64,000 bases of DNA from Massilia sp. 9096 (GCF_000745265.1 NZ_JQNN01000001.1:3472001-3536000); one strand, 5' to 3'. Positions 18,350 through 27,639 are shown, numbered from the stretch's first letter. The notes: generated from the letters alone by a model not told the origin. Translations and numbers: made by a program.

Positions 18350-19411
18350 ATGTTGATCACGCCCGATATCGAAAATACCAACGTCACCTCGTTTGCGGAC
18401 ATGCCGACCCCGAGCGAGCTGCACAAGAAACTGCCGCTGACCGACAAAGCCTTCACCACCGTGATGAAAGGCCGCGAAACCCTGCGCAACATCCTCGACC
18501 GCAAGGACAAGCGCCTGTTCGTGGTGGTCGGCCCCTGCTCGATCCACGACCCGGTCGCCGGCCTGGACTATGCGCGCCGCCTGAAGGCGCTGCAGGAGGA
18601 AGTCGCCGACACCATGGTGCTGGTGATGCGCGTGTATTTCGAAAAGCCGCGCACCACGACCGGCTGGAAGGGCTATATCAACGATCCGTTCATGGACGAC
18701 TCGTTCCGCGTCGACGTCGGCATGGAGCGCGCGCGCCAGTTCCTGATCGACGTGTGCGAACTCGGCCTGCCGACCGCCACCGAAGCGCTCGATCCGATCT
18801 CGCCGCAATACCTGGGCGACCTGATCGCCTGGACCGCCATCGGTGCGCGCACGACCGAATCGCAGACGCACCGCGAGATGTCCTCGGGCCTGTCGACCCC
18901 GGTCGGCTTCAAGAACGGCACCGACGGCGACGTCAGCATCGCCATCAACGCCGTGCTGTCCTCGTCCAGCCCGCACTCCTTCCTGGGCATCAATGGCCAG
19001 GGCGGCGTCTCGATCGTGCGCACCAGCGGCAACGCCTACGGCCACGTCGTGCTGCGCGGCGGCGGCGGGCGGCCGAACTACGATTCGGTGTCGGTGGCGA
19101 TCGCCGAGCAGGCACTGAAAAAAGCCGGGCTGCCGGCCAACCTGGTGGTCGACTGCTCGCACGCCAACAGCTATAAAAAGCCGGAGCTGCAGCCGCTGGT
19201 GATGTCGGACGTGATCCAGCAGATCCGCCACGGCAATGGGTCGCTGGTCGGCGTGATGATCGAATCGAACATCGTCAGCGGCAGCCAGCCGATTCCGTCC
19301 GACCTGTCGCAGCTGAAGTATGGCTGCTCGGTCACCGACGGCTGCATCGGCTGGGAAGACACCGCGGCGATGCTGCGCAGCGCCCACGCGGAGCTGCTGC
19401 AGCGCGCTTAA
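18350..19411 (+). CDS. aroG: 3-deoxy-7-phosphoheptulonate (DAHP) synthase, class I
   Basis: Condenses phosphoenolpyruvate and erythrose 4-phosphate, the first step of the shikimate pathway to aromatic amino acids, in the cytosol. Protein of 353 aa. VVVGPCSIHDP (about 60-70) is the metal/PEP site, YFEKPRTTTGWKGYINDP and GARTTESQTHR are core signatures, and NLVVDCSHANSYKKPELQ provides a metal-binding His. This is the AroF/G/H (class I-alpha) type. Which amino acid inhibits it cannot be read with confidence. An AGGAAAG lies about 13 bases before the ATG. It is convergent with the LysR gene, ending 5 bases from its stop. Confidence 0.95.
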   Translation: MLITPDIENTNVTSFADMPTPSELHKKLPLTDKAFTTVMKGRETLRNILDRKDKRLFVVVGPCSIHDPVAGLDYARRLKALQEEVADTMVLVMRVYFEKPRTTTGWKGYINDPFMDDSFRVDVGMERARQFLIDVCELGLPTATEALDPISPQYLGDLIAWTAIGARTTESQTHREMSSGLSTPVGFKNGTDGDVSIAINAVLSSSSPHSFLGINGQGGVSIVRTSGNAYGHVVLRGGGGRPNYDSVSVAIAEQALKKAGLPANLVVDCSHANSYKKPELQPLVMSDVIQQIRHGNGSLVGVMIESNIVSGSQPIPSDLSQLKYGCSVTDGCIGWEDTAAMLRSAHAELLQRA

Positions 19412-19416
19412 AAGCG

Positions 19417-20352
19417 TCAGGCGGTCCGGGCTGCGGACTCCGGAGCGCAAGACCCGGCGGCGATCAGGTCGACGAAGGCGCGCAGCGGCGCCGGCATGCG
19501 CCGGCTCGGGAAGTAGAGCCTGGGCCCTTCGAATCGCTGCCACCAGTCGGGCAACACCGGCTCGAGCTGGCCGCGCTCGAAATACGGCTCGAGCCAGTTC
19601 TTGAACGTGCAGATCAAGCCGTGTCCCGCGCAGGCCAGCTCGATGCCCGCCGCCGCGGCATCCACGCCGATGATCAGGCGGCTCGGCGGGTCGACGGTGA
19701 TGCGTTCGCCGTCGCGCTCGAAATCCCAGGCGGTCAACGCGCCGCTCGAAAAACGCAAACGCACGCAGGCGTGCCGCAGCACGTCGTGCGGATGCGCAGG
19801 GCGGCCATGCGCCTGCAGATAGGCCGGCGCCGCAGCCAGCGCCAGCTGCTGGTGGCGCGGCCCGATCGGCACGGCGATCATGTCCTGCGCCAGGTGCTCG
19901 CCATAGCGGATGCCGGCGTCGCAGCCTTGGGCGATGGTATCGGTCAAGCGGTCGTCCACGACCAGTTCGACCCGCACCGCCGGGTGCTGGGTCAGGAAAC
20001 GGTCGATCAGCGGCGGCAGGATGTCGACCATGACCGAGCCGGCGACATTCAATTTCAACAGCCCCTGCACCTGCGTCCCGGCAACGCTCACGTCGCGCAA
20101 GGCGGCGCGGGTTTCGGCGAACAGCGGCGCCAGGCGCGCCTCGAGTGCGCGCCCGGCCTCGGTCGGCATGACGCTGCGCGTGTTCCGGGTCAGCAGCGGC
20201 ACGCCCAGCTGGCTCTCCAATCGTGTGATGGTGTCGCTGACATTCGACGGCGACAAGCCGAGCCGCCTGGCGGCGGCGCGAAATCCATTGGCGCTGCAAA
20301 CGGCAAGGAACACCGACAGATCATCCAGCGATGGCGCTTGATTGTTCGTCAT
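19417..20352 (-). CDS. LysR-family transcriptional regulator
   Basis: Regulator of 311 aa. The winged helix-turn-helix is at residues about 6-65 (LDDLSVFLAVCSANGFRAAARRLGLSPSNVSDTITRLE), followed by a substrate-binding domain of two lobes. The start at 20352 (MTNNQ) is preferred over the upstream in-frame start at 20388 because it gives the usual LysR N-terminus. The gene is divergent from the VOC-family gene at 20499, with a T-N11-A type dyad between them, so it probably controls that gene and itself. Inducer unknown. Confidence 0.92.
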   Translation of the reverse strand: MTNNQAPSLDDLSVFLAVCSANGFRAAARRLGLSPSNVSDTITRLESQLGVPLLTRNTRSVMPTEAGRALEARLAPLFAETRAALRDVSVAGTQVQGLLKLNVAGSVMVDILPPLIDRFLTQHPAVRVELVVDDRLTDTIAQGCDAGIRYGEHLAQDMIAVPIGPRHQQLALAAAPAYLQAHGRPAHPHDVLRHACVRLRFSSGALTAWDFERDGERITVDPPSRLIIGVDAAAAGIELACAGHGLICTFKNWLEPYFERGQLEPVLPDWWQRFEGPRLYFPSRRMPAPLRAFVDLIAAGSCAPESAARTA

Positions 20353-20383
20353 GGCGATCAGTCTATTCGGATTCAGCCCGGTT

Positions 20384-20404
20384 ATCAATGCGACAGCCCT
20401 TGAT
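20384..20404. promoter_or_regulatory. candidate LysR operator
   Basis: ATCAA (20384-20388) and TTGAT (20400-20404) form an inverted repeat with exactly 11 bases between, the spacing of LysR recognition sites. It lies 31 bases before the LysR start and 94 before the VOC gene. Confidence 0.45.
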
Positions 20405-20498
20405 TAACATGACGTTGCACAGCCGTTGATCGGTGCGACGAACATTGCGCCGTGATGTGCCCCACTCTCCGATTCCGACTCGTCCTGAAAGGACCATC

Positions 20499-20969
20499 AT
20501 GCTTTCCACTGAAACCGCAGCGCCCGTCAATCCGTCCAGCCCATTCGTCTCCTGGAAAGCCGACCACGTCGGCATCCGCGTGCCCGACTTCGACGCCGCC
20601 GCGGCCTGGTACACCAGCAAGCTCGATTTCCGCGTGACCCACACCATGCCGCTGGGCGAGAAGACGCTGGCCTTCCTGTCGCCGGCCGCCGACGACAGCT
20701 TCCGCATCGAATTCATCGCCGGCCCGGGCTGCACGGCGCGCCCGGACTTCGAGCAGCTGATCGACACCCATGCAGTCGGTGGCTGGCACCATTTCTGTTT
20801 GCGCGTGGACGACGTCGACGCGGCGATCGCGGAACTCGAGCGGCGCGGCGTCCGGATCGTCAGCGCGGCGCGCGACGTGCCGAACCTGGGCCTGCGTTTC
20901 GCGTTTTTCAGCGACCCGTGGGGCAACCTGATCGAGCTGACGCAGCCGCTTGCCGCAGCGGCGCGCTGA
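20499..20969 (+). CDS. VOC (glyoxalase/dioxygenase-like) family protein
   Basis: Vicinal oxygen chelate protein of 156 aa with the paired beta-alpha-beta-beta-beta modules: WKADHVGIRVPDFDAAAAWY (about 16-35) and GWHHFCLRVDDVDAAIAEL (about 95-115). The His of each module and the Glu near the end (NLIELTQ) are candidate metal ligands. The reaction is not predictable; dioxygenases, lyases and resistance proteins share the fold. The start at 20499 has GAAAGGA 7 bases upstream. It is divergent from the LysR gene and probably regulated by it. Confidence 0.85.
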   Translation: MLSTETAAPVNPSSPFVSWKADHVGIRVPDFDAAAAWYTSKLDFRVTHTMPLGEKTLAFLSPAADDSFRIEFIAGPGCTARPDFEQLIDTHAVGGWHHFCLRVDDVDAAIAELERRGVRIVSAARDVPNLGLRFAFFSDPWGNLIELTQPLAAAAR

Positions 20970-21068
20970 CATGGCTGGCGCGCCTTGGCGCCTCCCGCCA
21001 CTCGAGCGTAGACATTCTTGTAATTGCAGCGCAGACTACACTGATTCCAAAATGCAACTATTTGGTCG

Positions 21069-21539
21069 ATGAAGCTTCGCATGCCAGCAAACTCACGCTT
21101 GCACTCTTTGCCGAAATCCGTGCTGGCCCTGACGCTGCTGCTCGGTCTCGCGGGCTGCCGCAGTGCACCGGTGCTGCAACCGTTTTCCACCGACGGCTGC
21201 AGCATGTTCTTCGACCGCGCGCCGCTCGGCACGGCGGACTGGTACTCGTGCTGCGTGGCGCATGGCCTGGCCTACTGGCGCGGCGGCACCGCCGAGGAAC
21301 GCCTGGCGGCGGACCGTGAACTCGAGCATTGCGTGAAATCCGCATCCGACAGTCCGGCCTTGGCCGAGACCATGCTGGCCGGCGTGCGTGCCGGCGGCGG
21401 TCCCTATTTCGTCACGCCTTACCGCTGGGGCTATGGCTGGCCCTATGGCCGGATGTACCAGTCCCTGACCCGACAGGAAGACGCCGAGGTGGCGACGCTG
21501 CGGGCGCGCCACCTTGCCACCAACCCTGTCCTCAAGTGA
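21069..21539 (+). CDS. PLA2-like Cys-rich lipoprotein
   Basis: Putative lipoprotein of 156 aa. The N-terminal hydrophobic segment ends in LGLAGC, a good lipobox with the lipidated Cys near residue 30. The mature part has DGCSMFF followed by DWYSCCVAHGLAYWRGGT, which recalls the phospholipase A2 core (CC-x2-H-x-x-Y) but lacks the Asp that usually follows the His (HG instead of HD), so catalysis is doubtful. Several paired Cys suggest disulfides. Its stop overlaps the GTG start of the next gene, so the two are translationally coupled. Confidence 0.75.
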   Translation: MKLRMPANSRLHSLPKSVLALTLLLGLAGCRSAPVLQPFSTDGCSMFFDRAPLGTADWYSCCVAHGLAYWRGGTAEERLAADRELEHCVKSASDSPALAETMLAGVRAGGGPYFVTPYRWGYGWPYGRMYQSLTRQEDAEVATLRARHLATNPVLK

Positions 21540-21895
21540 ATCCTTATTTAGCGGCACCCGAGCCGGGCTGCAGCGCGATCGCGGCGGAGTTGCACGAGCT
21601 GGACGAGGCGCTGGGGCCGGACTTCGATGCGTCGACTGCGAAGGCCAAGGCGTCGATGATGAGCAAGGCCTCCACCCTGGTGCAGGACCAGGCGGTCGGC
21701 GCGGTGCAGCGCACCGCCGAAGACCTGGTTCCGTTCCGTAACTGGGTACGCAAGCTGAGCGGCGCGGAACAGCATTCCGAGCACCTGACCGCCTGCGTCA
21801 TGGCGGGCTCGGTACGCCGCGCCTTCCTGAAGGGGATGGCCGAGGCACAACGCTGCACCGCGCAGAGCCCTGCCGTCGAGTTAAAGAAGAGCTAG
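21536..21895 (+). CDS. hypothetical protein coupled to the PLA2-like lipoprotein
   Basis: Protein of 119 aa, no family recognised. It starts at GTG 21536, overlapping the preceding stop (GTGA), which is why I take this short form rather than the longer open frame. It contains a helical, Ala/Lys-rich middle (ASTAKAKASMMSKASTLVQDQ) and a C-terminal VMAGSVRRAFLKGMAEAQRC. No signal peptide or membrane segment. Partnership with the lipoprotein is inferred from the overlap only. Confidence 0.65.
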   Translation: MNPYLAAPEPGCSAIAAELHELDEALGPDFDASTAKAKASMMSKASTLVQDQAVGAVQRTAEDLVPFRNWVRKLSGAEQHSEHLTACVMAGSVRRAFLKGMAEAQRCTAQSPAVELKKS

Positions 21896-21913
21896 CGGCA
21901 GCCGCAAAGGCGG

Positions 21914-23281
21914 CTATCGCGCGTGCACCCGCGCGCGCAAGGCTTCCGCCAGGTCCGCCACCACCGCGTCCCAGCGCGCACCGGGTCGCTGGCGGAACAG
22001 GCGCATCACCGCCGGGTACCAGAGCGTGTCGGCGCGTTCGGTCAGCCAGCGCCAGTCGGTCAGGTAAGCCGGCAGCAGCACCCAGCAGGGTTTGTTCAGC
22101 GCGCCGGCCAGGTGGGCGACCGCGGTGTCGACGCTGATCACCAGGTCCAGTCCGTCGATCAGCGCCGCGGTGTCGGCGAAGTCGCGGATCACCGGCGCCA
22201 GGTCCGTGACCGGCAGGCCTCCCAAGCCGCGCCTCGCCTCGCCCTCGCCCTCGCCTTTCTGCAGGCTGAACCAGCGCACTCCGGGCACCTGCGCCAGCGG
22301 CGCCAGCGTCGCCAGCGAGGGCAGCGAGCGCTCGCCATCGTTCTCGAAGCGTGGATTGCCGCGCCAGGCCAGGCCGACCTTCAACTCGCGCGCGTCACCG
22401 CCCAGCAGCGGCGCCAGGCGCGCCACGCGCACCGGGTCGACGTCGATGTAGGGCAGCGCCGCCGGCACGGTATCGACCGTGGTGTGGAAGTGGAAAGGCA
22501 GGCTCAGCGCCGGCACCCAGCAATCGAAGCCGGCCGGCAGCGGTGCATCCAGGGCAATCGCCGCGTCGGCGCCGCGCAGGCCGGCAAACAGCGCGACCAG
22601 GCCGGGGTGGCACTGCACGCCCACGCGCGCGGCGCCGGCGGCCTTCAGCTGCGCGCAGTAGCGGCCGAACTGGATCATGTCGCCGTGGCCGGCCTCGATG
22701 CCGACCAGGATCGCCTTGCCGGCCAGCGCCCCGCCCTGCCAGCGCGGCAGGTTCAGGTGGCGCTGCAGCGCCGCGCTCCAGTCGCGCGCTTCGAGCCGCG
22801 TCCAGCCTTCGTCCCAGCGCCCTTGGCGCAGCAGCAGGTAGGCCAGGTTGAAGGACGCCTTGGCATACTCGGGATCGAACGCCAGCGCCTGGCGATAACA
22901 CGCCTGCGCCTCCTGTTCGCACCCGAGACAGGCCAGCAGCATGCCGTAGTTCGACAGCGCCGCCGGCGACTCGGGCGCCAGCGCCAGCGCGTCGCGGTAG
23001 ATCTGTTCGGCTTCCGGCAGGCGGCGCTGGGCGGTCAGCAGCGCACCCAGGTTCAGGCGCACCTGCAGCAGCTGCGGCCCGAGTCCGATGGCGCGCCGGT
23101 AGTGCGTCTCGGCCTCGGGCGCCTGTCCGGCGTGCTCGAGCGCCCAGCCCAGGTTGGCGTGCAGCGGCGCGGCATCCGGCTCGAACGCGAGCGCCGCGCG
23201 CAGCAGCCCGATGGCGGCGTCGAACTCGCGCGCAGTCAGGTGCGCGCCGGCCTGGTGGAACAGCGATTCGGCGGAGGTCAT
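21914..23281 (-). CDS. TPR-repeat protein with GT9-like glycosyltransferase domain
   Basis: Protein of 455 aa. The first half is a run of about five tetratricopeptide repeats ([78 protein letters not shown]). The second half resembles glycosyltransferase family 9/ADP-heptose transferase folds, with [10 protein letters not shown] and [19 protein letters not shown], the latter a typical donor-binding block. Such TPR-GT proteins are often linked to surface polysaccharide or protein glycosylation. The substrate is unknown. ATG 23281 and 23290 are both possible starts. It is divergent from tsaD. Confidence 0.82.
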   Translation of the reverse strand: MTSAESLFHQAGAHLTAREFDAAIGLLRAALAFEPDAAPLHANLGWALEHAGQAPEAETHYRRAIGLGPQLLQVRLNLGALLTAQRRLPEAEQIYRDALALAPESPAALSNYGMLLACLGCEQEAQACYRQALAFDPEYAKASFNLAYLLLRQGRWDEGWTRLEARDWSAALQRHLNLPRWQGGALAGKAILVGIEAGHGDMIQFGRYCAQLKAAGAARVGVQCHPGLVALFAGLRGADAAIALDAPLPAGFDCWVPALSLPFHFHTTVDTVPAALPYIDVDPVRVARLAPLLGGDARELKVGLAWRGNPRFENDGERSLPSLATLAPLAQVPGVRWFSLQKGEGEGEARRGLGGLPVTDLAPVIRDFADTAALIDGLDLVISVDTAVAHLAGALNKPCWVLLPAYLTDWRWLTERADTLWYPAVMRLFRQRPGARWDAVVADLAEALRARVHAR

Positions 23282-23368
23282 GGCGCCCATGCTAACCCAT
23301 GCGCAGCGCCCGCCGTACCATCCTTGCATGCTTTTACGCCGGGTTCGACGCCATCCCTGCGCCTGCTT

Positions 23369-23374
23369 TACAAT
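23369..23374 (+). promoter_or_regulatory. possible -10 element of tsaD
   Basis: TACAAT lies 46 bases before the tsaD start. The best -35 match, TTCGAC, is 19 bases upstream, slightly long. Weak evidence. Confidence 0.3.
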
Positions 23375-23419
23375 ACTCGATTGCGCGCGTCGCGCGGTCC
23401 ACCTGTCCTGCTGCTTCCC

Positions 23420-24457
23420 ATGATTGTCCTCGGCGTCGAATCCTCCTGCGATGAAACCGGCCTGGCTCTGTACGACACCGAGCGCGGCCTGCTGTCCCAT
23501 GCCCTGCACTCGCAGGTCGCCATGCACGAAGAATACGGCGGCGTGGTCCCGGAACTGGCCTCGCGCGACCACATCCGGCGCGCCCTGCCGCTGCTCGAGC
23601 AGGCGCTGGCCAAGGCGGACATCGCCAAGCAGGACATCGACGCCATCGCCTACACCCAGGGCCCGGGCCTGGCCGGCGCGCTGCTGGTCGGCTCCTCGGT
23701 CGCCTGCAGCCTCGGACTGGCGCTGGACAAACCGGTGCTGGGCGTGCACCACCTCGAGGGCCACCTGCTCTCGCCCCTGCTGGCCAGCGAGCGCCCCGAG
23801 TTCCCGTTCGTCGCGCTGCTGGTCTCGGGCGGCCACACCCAGTTGATGCGCGTGGATGGCGTCGGCCAGTACACGCTGCTGGGCGAAACGCTCGACGACG
23901 CCGCCGGCGAAGCCTTCGACAAGTCGGCCAAGCTGCTCGGCCTGGGCTACCCGGGCGGTCCGGCGATCTCCCGCCTGGCCGAATTCGGCGACCCGCAAGC
24001 GTATAAACTGCCGCGCCCGATGCTGCACTCGAAGGATTTCAACTTCAGCTTTTCCGGCCTGAAGACGGCCGTGCTGACGGTGGTCAAGAACAGCGGCAGC
24101 GAGATCGCCAACATCTGCGAGCAGGACAAGGCCAACATCGCGCGCGGCTTCGTCGACGCGATCGTCGACGTCCTGACCGCCAAGTGCGTGTCGGCGCTCA
24201 AGCACACCGGCCTGAAGCGCCTGGTGATCGCCGGCGGCGTCGGCGCCAACCGCCAGCTGCGCGAGTCGCTCAACGCGGCGGCGGCGAAGAAGAAGTTCAA
24301 GGTGTATTACCCGGAACTCGAATTCTGCACCGACAACGGCGCCATGATCGCGTTTGCCGGCGCGCTGCGCCTGGAGCGCAACCCGGACGCCGCCCAGCGC
24401 GACTACGCCTTCAACGTGCGCCCGCGCTGGCCGCTGGACGAGATCGAGCCGGCTTGA
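23420..24457 (+). CDS. tsaD: tRNA N6-adenosine threonylcarbamoyltransferase TsaD
   Basis: Transfers the threonylcarbamoyl group to A37 of ANN-decoding tRNAs (t6A), working with TsaB, TsaC and TsaE. Protein of 345 aa. The ASKHA fold starts with [17 protein letters not shown] (about 110-115) provides the metal-binding His pair, LVSGGHTQL and the C-terminal [13 protein letters not shown] and [10 protein letters not shown] are all conserved. Start MIVLGVESS is the usual N-terminus. tsaE is also in the window at 41138 but in a separate unit. The gene is divergent from the TPR protein. Confidence 0.97.
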   Translation: MIVLGVESSCDETGLALYDTERGLLSHALHSQVAMHEEYGGVVPELASRDHIRRALPLLEQALAKADIAKQDIDAIAYTQGPGLAGALLVGSSVACSLGLALDKPVLGVHHLEGHLLSPLLASERPEFPFVALLVSGGHTQLMRVDGVGQYTLLGETLDDAAGEAFDKSAKLLGLGYPGGPAISRLAEFGDPQAYKLPRPMLHSKDFNFSFSGLKTAVLTVVKNSGSEIANICEQDKANIARGFVDAIVDVLTAKCVSALKHTGLKRLVIAGGVGANRQLRESLNAAAAKKKFKVYYPELEFCTDNGAMIAFAGALRLERNPDAAQRDYAFNVRPRWPLDEIEPA

Positions 24458-24546
24458 ACTTGTCCGGTTGACATCGATCCTACCGTGTGACCGCCCATGC
24501 CTAAAGGATGGCAATATCGGGCAGTCGGGTATCACGGAGGCCGTCG

Positions 24547-25392
24547 ATGCGGGTAGTCAGCTGGAACATTCACTGGGGCTGTGGAAAGGACGGGCGTATC
24601 CGCATCCACGCCATCATCGATGTGCTGCGCAGGCTGAATCCCGATGTGATCTGCCTGCAGGAAGTGGCGGCCAATCATCCGGAACTCGAGGGCAGCGCGG
24701 CCGCCAGCCAGTTCAAGCAGCTCGGCGGCGCCTTCGGCGGCTATCACATGATCGAGATCGCCCCGAGCGAAATCTACCGCAACAACATGCCGCGCCAGTT
24801 CGGCAACATCCTGCTGTCCAAGTACCGCATCACCCAGGCCCAGCGCCACGTGCTGCCGTGGCCGCCCGATCCCGAGCACCTGGCCGGCATGCCGCGCGGG
24901 ATGATCGAAACCGTGCTCGACGCGCCCGGCGGCAAGCTGCGCGTGCTGACCACCCACCTGGAATACTATTCGCCGCTGCAGCGCATGGCCCAGGTGCAGC
25001 GCATCCGCGAGCTGCACGCGGAAGCCTGCGCGCGCGCCGCGATCTACCAGCCCGAGCCGGAGCTCGAGCCGCCCTTCCAGCTGGGTTTCCGCCCCGGCAC
25101 CGCGATCTACTGCGGCGACTTCAACTTCGCGCCCGGCGATGACGATTACCGCGCGCTGCTGGCGCCGCCGGCGTCCGGCGAACTGGCGCTGCTCGACGCC
25201 TGGCAGGTACGCCACGGCGACATGGCGCGCGCCCCGACCGCCGGCCTGCACGGCTACCCATGGCCGGACCGGCCCGATTGCTACGATTATTTCTTCGTCA
25301 CCGAAGACCTCGCCCCGCGCGTCAAAGAGCTGAAAGTGCAGTCGGAAACCTCCGCCTCCGACCACCAACCGATCATTCTAGATTTGGTTTGA
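24547..25392 (+). CDS. endonuclease/exonuclease/phosphatase family protein
   Basis: Metal-dependent hydrolase of the EEP superfamily (DNase I/AP endonuclease/phosphodiesterase fold), 281 aa. Signature blocks: VVSWNIHWGCGKDGR at the N-terminus, VICLQEV with the metal-binding Glu, TTHLEYYSPLQR, YCGDFNFAPGD and the final SETSASDHQPIILDLV with the catalytic Asp-His. There is no signal peptide, so it acts in the cytosol. The substrate, DNA or a phosphodiester metabolite, cannot be predicted. GGAGG 7 bases before ATG 24547 fixes the start. A long hairpin element follows. Confidence 0.88.
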   Translation: MRVVSWNIHWGCGKDGRIRIHAIIDVLRRLNPDVICLQEVAANHPELEGSAAASQFKQLGGAFGGYHMIEIAPSEIYRNNMPRQFGNILLSKYRITQAQRHVLPWPPDPEHLAGMPRGMIETVLDAPGGKLRVLTTHLEYYSPLQRMAQVQRIRELHAEACARAAIYQPEPELEPPFQLGFRPGTAIYCGDFNFAPGDDDYRALLAPPASGELALLDAWQVRHGDMARAPTAGLHGYPWPDRPDCYDYFFVTEDLAPRVKELKVQSETSASDHQPIILDLV

Positions 25393-25415
25393 AGTGAACG
25401 CCCCGCTAGCGCATC

Positions 25416-25534
25416 GAGGGGCTCGAAAACCGTAGCGAGCGGCCGCAGATTCGTTCGAGAAGCGCAACCGTACTTACGGTACGGTGAGCATCGCAGAACG
25501 AAGCTGCAACGCGCAGTAGGTTTGCGAGCCCCTC
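25416..25534. repeat. long imperfect palindromic hairpin element (119 bp)
   Basis: Outer arms of 16 bases match at 15 positions (25416-25431 against the complement of 25519-25534, GAGGGGCTCGAAAACC versus GAGGGGCTCGCAAACC). Inside, further partly complementary stretches (GCAG.TTCGTTC) lead to a terminal stem-loop CCGTAC/GTACGG. The element fills the gap between two convergent genes, which would suit a bidirectional terminator. However, its length, mismatch-rich shoulders and lack of T-runs look more like a dispersed intergenic repeat of the REP/MITE kind. No second copy was spotted in this window. Confidence 0.65.
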
Positions 25535-25537
25535 CAC

Positions 25538-26218
25538 CTAAGCTTCGTCTTGTTCGAGTTGCTCGTTGTCCTGCTGGGCAATCTGCCGCAGCGCCTGCTC
25601 GAACACCTCCGGCGGCTGCCCGCCCGAGATCAGGTGGCGTTCGTTGACGATCACCGCCGGCACCGAGTTGATGCCGGCACGCTTCCAGTAGTATTCCTGC
25701 TGGCGCACCTCGTTGGCGAAGGCATCCGATTCCAGCACCGTGCGTGCCTGCTCGACGTCCAGGCCGGCCTCGCCGGCCTTGCGCAGCAACACTTCATGGC
25801 TGCTTGGATCCTGGCCCTGGGTGAAGTAAGCCTCGAACAGCTTTTCCTTCAGGGCCAGCTGGCGTCCCGGCCCCTGGCTTTCGGCCCAGTGCAGCAGCCG
25901 GTGCGCATCGAAGGTGTTGTAGATGCGGCTGCGCTTGTCCATGTCGAAAGTGAAGCCGACCGACTCGCCGCGCTGGCGGATCGTTTCCTGCGACTGCGCC
26001 AGCTGGGCCGGCGTCGATCCGTATTTTCCCGTGATGTGTTCGGCGATGTCCTGGCCTTCGGCCTCCATGCCGGGATTGAGCTCGAACGGCTGGAAATGGA
26101 GGTCGGCAGCGATCTCGCCGCCGACGCGCTGCAGCGCCTGCTGCAAGGATTTCAAGCCGATCGCACACCACGGGCACGACACGTCCGACACAAAATCGAT
26201 TCTCATCTGCTGTTTCAC
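25538..26218 (-). CDS. DsbA-family oxidoreductase, FrnE-like
   Basis: Thioredoxin-fold protein of 226 aa in the FrnE branch of the DsbA family. DFVSDVSCPWCAIGL carries the CPWC redox motif near residue 15, a helical insert follows, and VPAVIVNERHLISGGQPPE contains the cis-Pro loop and the usual C-terminal block. No signal peptide is seen, so this is a cytosolic disulfide/2-hydroxychromene-isomerase-like protein rather than a periplasmic DsbA. The start is taken as GTG 26218 because a purine-rich GGAAGGCGGTGAG precedes it. ATG 26206 has none. Confidence 0.88.
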   Translation of the reverse strand: MKQQMRIDFVSDVSCPWCAIGLKSLQQALQRVGGEIAADLHFQPFELNPGMEAEGQDIAEHITGKYGSTPAQLAQSQETIRQRGESVGFTFDMDKRSRIYNTFDAHRLLHWAESQGPGRQLALKEKLFEAYFTQGQDPSSHEVLLRKAGEAGLDVEQARTVLESDAFANEVRQQEYYWKRAGINSVPAVIVNERHLISGGQPPEVFEQALRQIAQQDNEQLEQDEA

Positions 26219-26361
26219 GACTCACCGCCTTCCTGTTATGTCTGATAAATATTACGCATTGAGGCCACGTATTGCGGCGGAAGCCTTATGGTGACACATC
26301 GGAAAAAAGCGAGCAGCGCGCCTGTCGGATTCGGTAAATCTGGCATGGCGCGCCAGGAAAC

Positions 26362-27000
26362 TTATTTCTTTTTCGGCGCCGCGCCCGCAGCCTTGCTGCC
26401 GATGCGCGACTCCTTGCCGGCGATCAGGTTCGAGATGTTTTTCGAGTGGCGGAACAGCAGCAGCGCGCTCATCGCGACCACGGCAAACAATACGTCGTCG
26501 ACGCCGAACAGCAGGCCGTAGTAGAACGGCGCGAACACCGCCGCCGCCAGCGCCGCCAGCGAGGAATAGCGGAAGGCGTAGGCGACCACCAGCCAGGTTA
26601 CCAGCGTCGCCAGGCCCAGCCAGACGTTCAGGCCGAGCAGCACGCCGAGCGCGGTCGCCACGCCCTTGCCGCCCACGAAACGGAAAAAGACCGGCCACAG
26701 GTGCCCCAGGAACACCGCGATCGCCACCAGCGCCACGCCGCCATCACCGAAATCGAAGCGTTCGCCGTAGTGGTCGGCCACCCACACCGCCAGCGCCACC
26801 GCGACCACGCCCTTGAGGCAGTCGCCGACCAGCGTCGCGATCGCGGCTTTTTTGCTGCCGCTGCGCAGCACGTTGGTCGCGCCCGGGTTCTTCGAACCGT
26901 AGGTGCGCGGGTCGGACAGGCCGAACACGCGGCTCATCACGACGGCGAAGGAAATCGAGCCGATCAGGTAGGCGGCGATGGTGAAAATAATGGTGTACAT
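26362..27000 (-). CDS. plsY: glycerol-3-phosphate acyltransferase PlsY
   Basis: Inner-membrane enzyme that acylates glycerol 3-phosphate with acyl-phosphate (made by PlsX), the first step of phospholipid synthesis. Protein of 212 aa with about five membrane helices. The three PlsY blocks are visible: [11 protein letters not shown] and [18 protein letters not shown] near the N-terminus, [21 protein letters not shown] in the middle. The Lys-rich C-terminus is cytosolic. It is followed at a distance by the convergent-side DsbA gene and preceded by ybaK on the same strand. Confidence 0.95.
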   Translation of the reverse strand: MYTIIFTIAAYLIGSISFAVVMSRVFGLSDPRTYGSKNPGATNVLRSGSKKAAIATLVGDCLKGVVAVALAVWVADHYGERFDFGDGGVALVAIAVFLGHLWPVFFRFVGGKGVATALGVLLGLNVWLGLATLVTWLVVAYAFRYSSLAALAAAVFAPFYYGLLFGVDDVLFAVVAMSALLLFRHSKNISNLIAGKESRIGSKAAGAAPKKK

Positions 27001-27078
27001 GGGTCTCTTTCAGTTGACGCGAGGAATATACACCAACAGCCAAGCCGAGCGATAGCTGGCCGGATGCTCGGTTACCGC

Positions 27079-27570
27079 TCAATCGGCCAGCGCGCAATGC
27101 ACCGGGCGCGCCTTCAACACCTCGACCAGCGCCTTCGGATCGATCCCGACCAGGAAGCCGCGCCGCCCGCCGTTGATGTAGATCTTCGGCAGCGCCAGGA
27201 TGCTCTCCTCGACGTACACCGGCATCGCCTTGCGGATGCCGAACGGCGAAGTGCCGCCGACCAGGTAGCCGGAATGGCGCTGCGCCACCTCCGGCTTGCA
27301 CGGCTCGACCGACTTGCACGGGATCGCGCGCGCGAGGTTCTTGGTCGAGACCTTGCAGTCGCCATGCATCAGCACGATCAGCGGGCGCGCCGCCTCGTCC
27401 TGCATCACCAGGGTCTTGACGACGTCGTGTTCGGACACGCCCAGCTTGCTTGATGAGACGGCGGTGCCGCCATGCTCTTCGTAATCGTAGGGATGCTCGC
27501 TGAAGGCGACGCCGTGCTTGCGCAGGAACTGCGTGGCGGGCGTCTCGGAAATATGCTCTTTCTTGGCCAT
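27079..27570 (-). CDS. ybaK: Cys-tRNA(Pro)/Cys-tRNA(Cys) deacylase YbaK/EbsC
   Basis: Trans-editing enzyme that hydrolyses misacylated Cys-tRNA(Pro), 163 aa. TPATQFLRKHGVAFSEHPY at the start, the conserved Lys of HDVVKTLVM and the VGGTSPFGIRKAMPVYVEES loop are the family signature. Acts in the cytosol beside ProRS. It is divergent from the nuclease-fold gene at 27640, with 69 bases between the starts. Confidence 0.93.
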   Translation of the reverse strand: MAKKEHISETPATQFLRKHGVAFSEHPYDYEEHGGTAVSSSKLGVSEHDVVKTLVMQDEAARPLIVLMHGDCKVSTKNLARAIPCKSVEPCKPEVAQRHSGYLVGGTSPFGIRKAMPVYVEESILALPKIYINGGRRGFLVGIDPKALVEVLKARPVHCALAD

Positions 27571-27639
27571 GTGTTACGCTGGAAGCACCTCACATCGTGT
27601 CGAGACGGCTTCCAAAAGCAGACGGGGGAGTTGCTTATT

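Noticed and set aside
21914..24535. A single 873-codon minus-strand protein reaching across tsaD
   Set aside because: Only the C-terminal part from 23281 down carries TPR and GT9 motifs. The part above overlaps tsaD in antisense and is a shadow.
25416..25534. Integron attC site
   Set aside because: Shape is palindromic but no core GTTRRRY-type ends and no integrase or cassette next to it.
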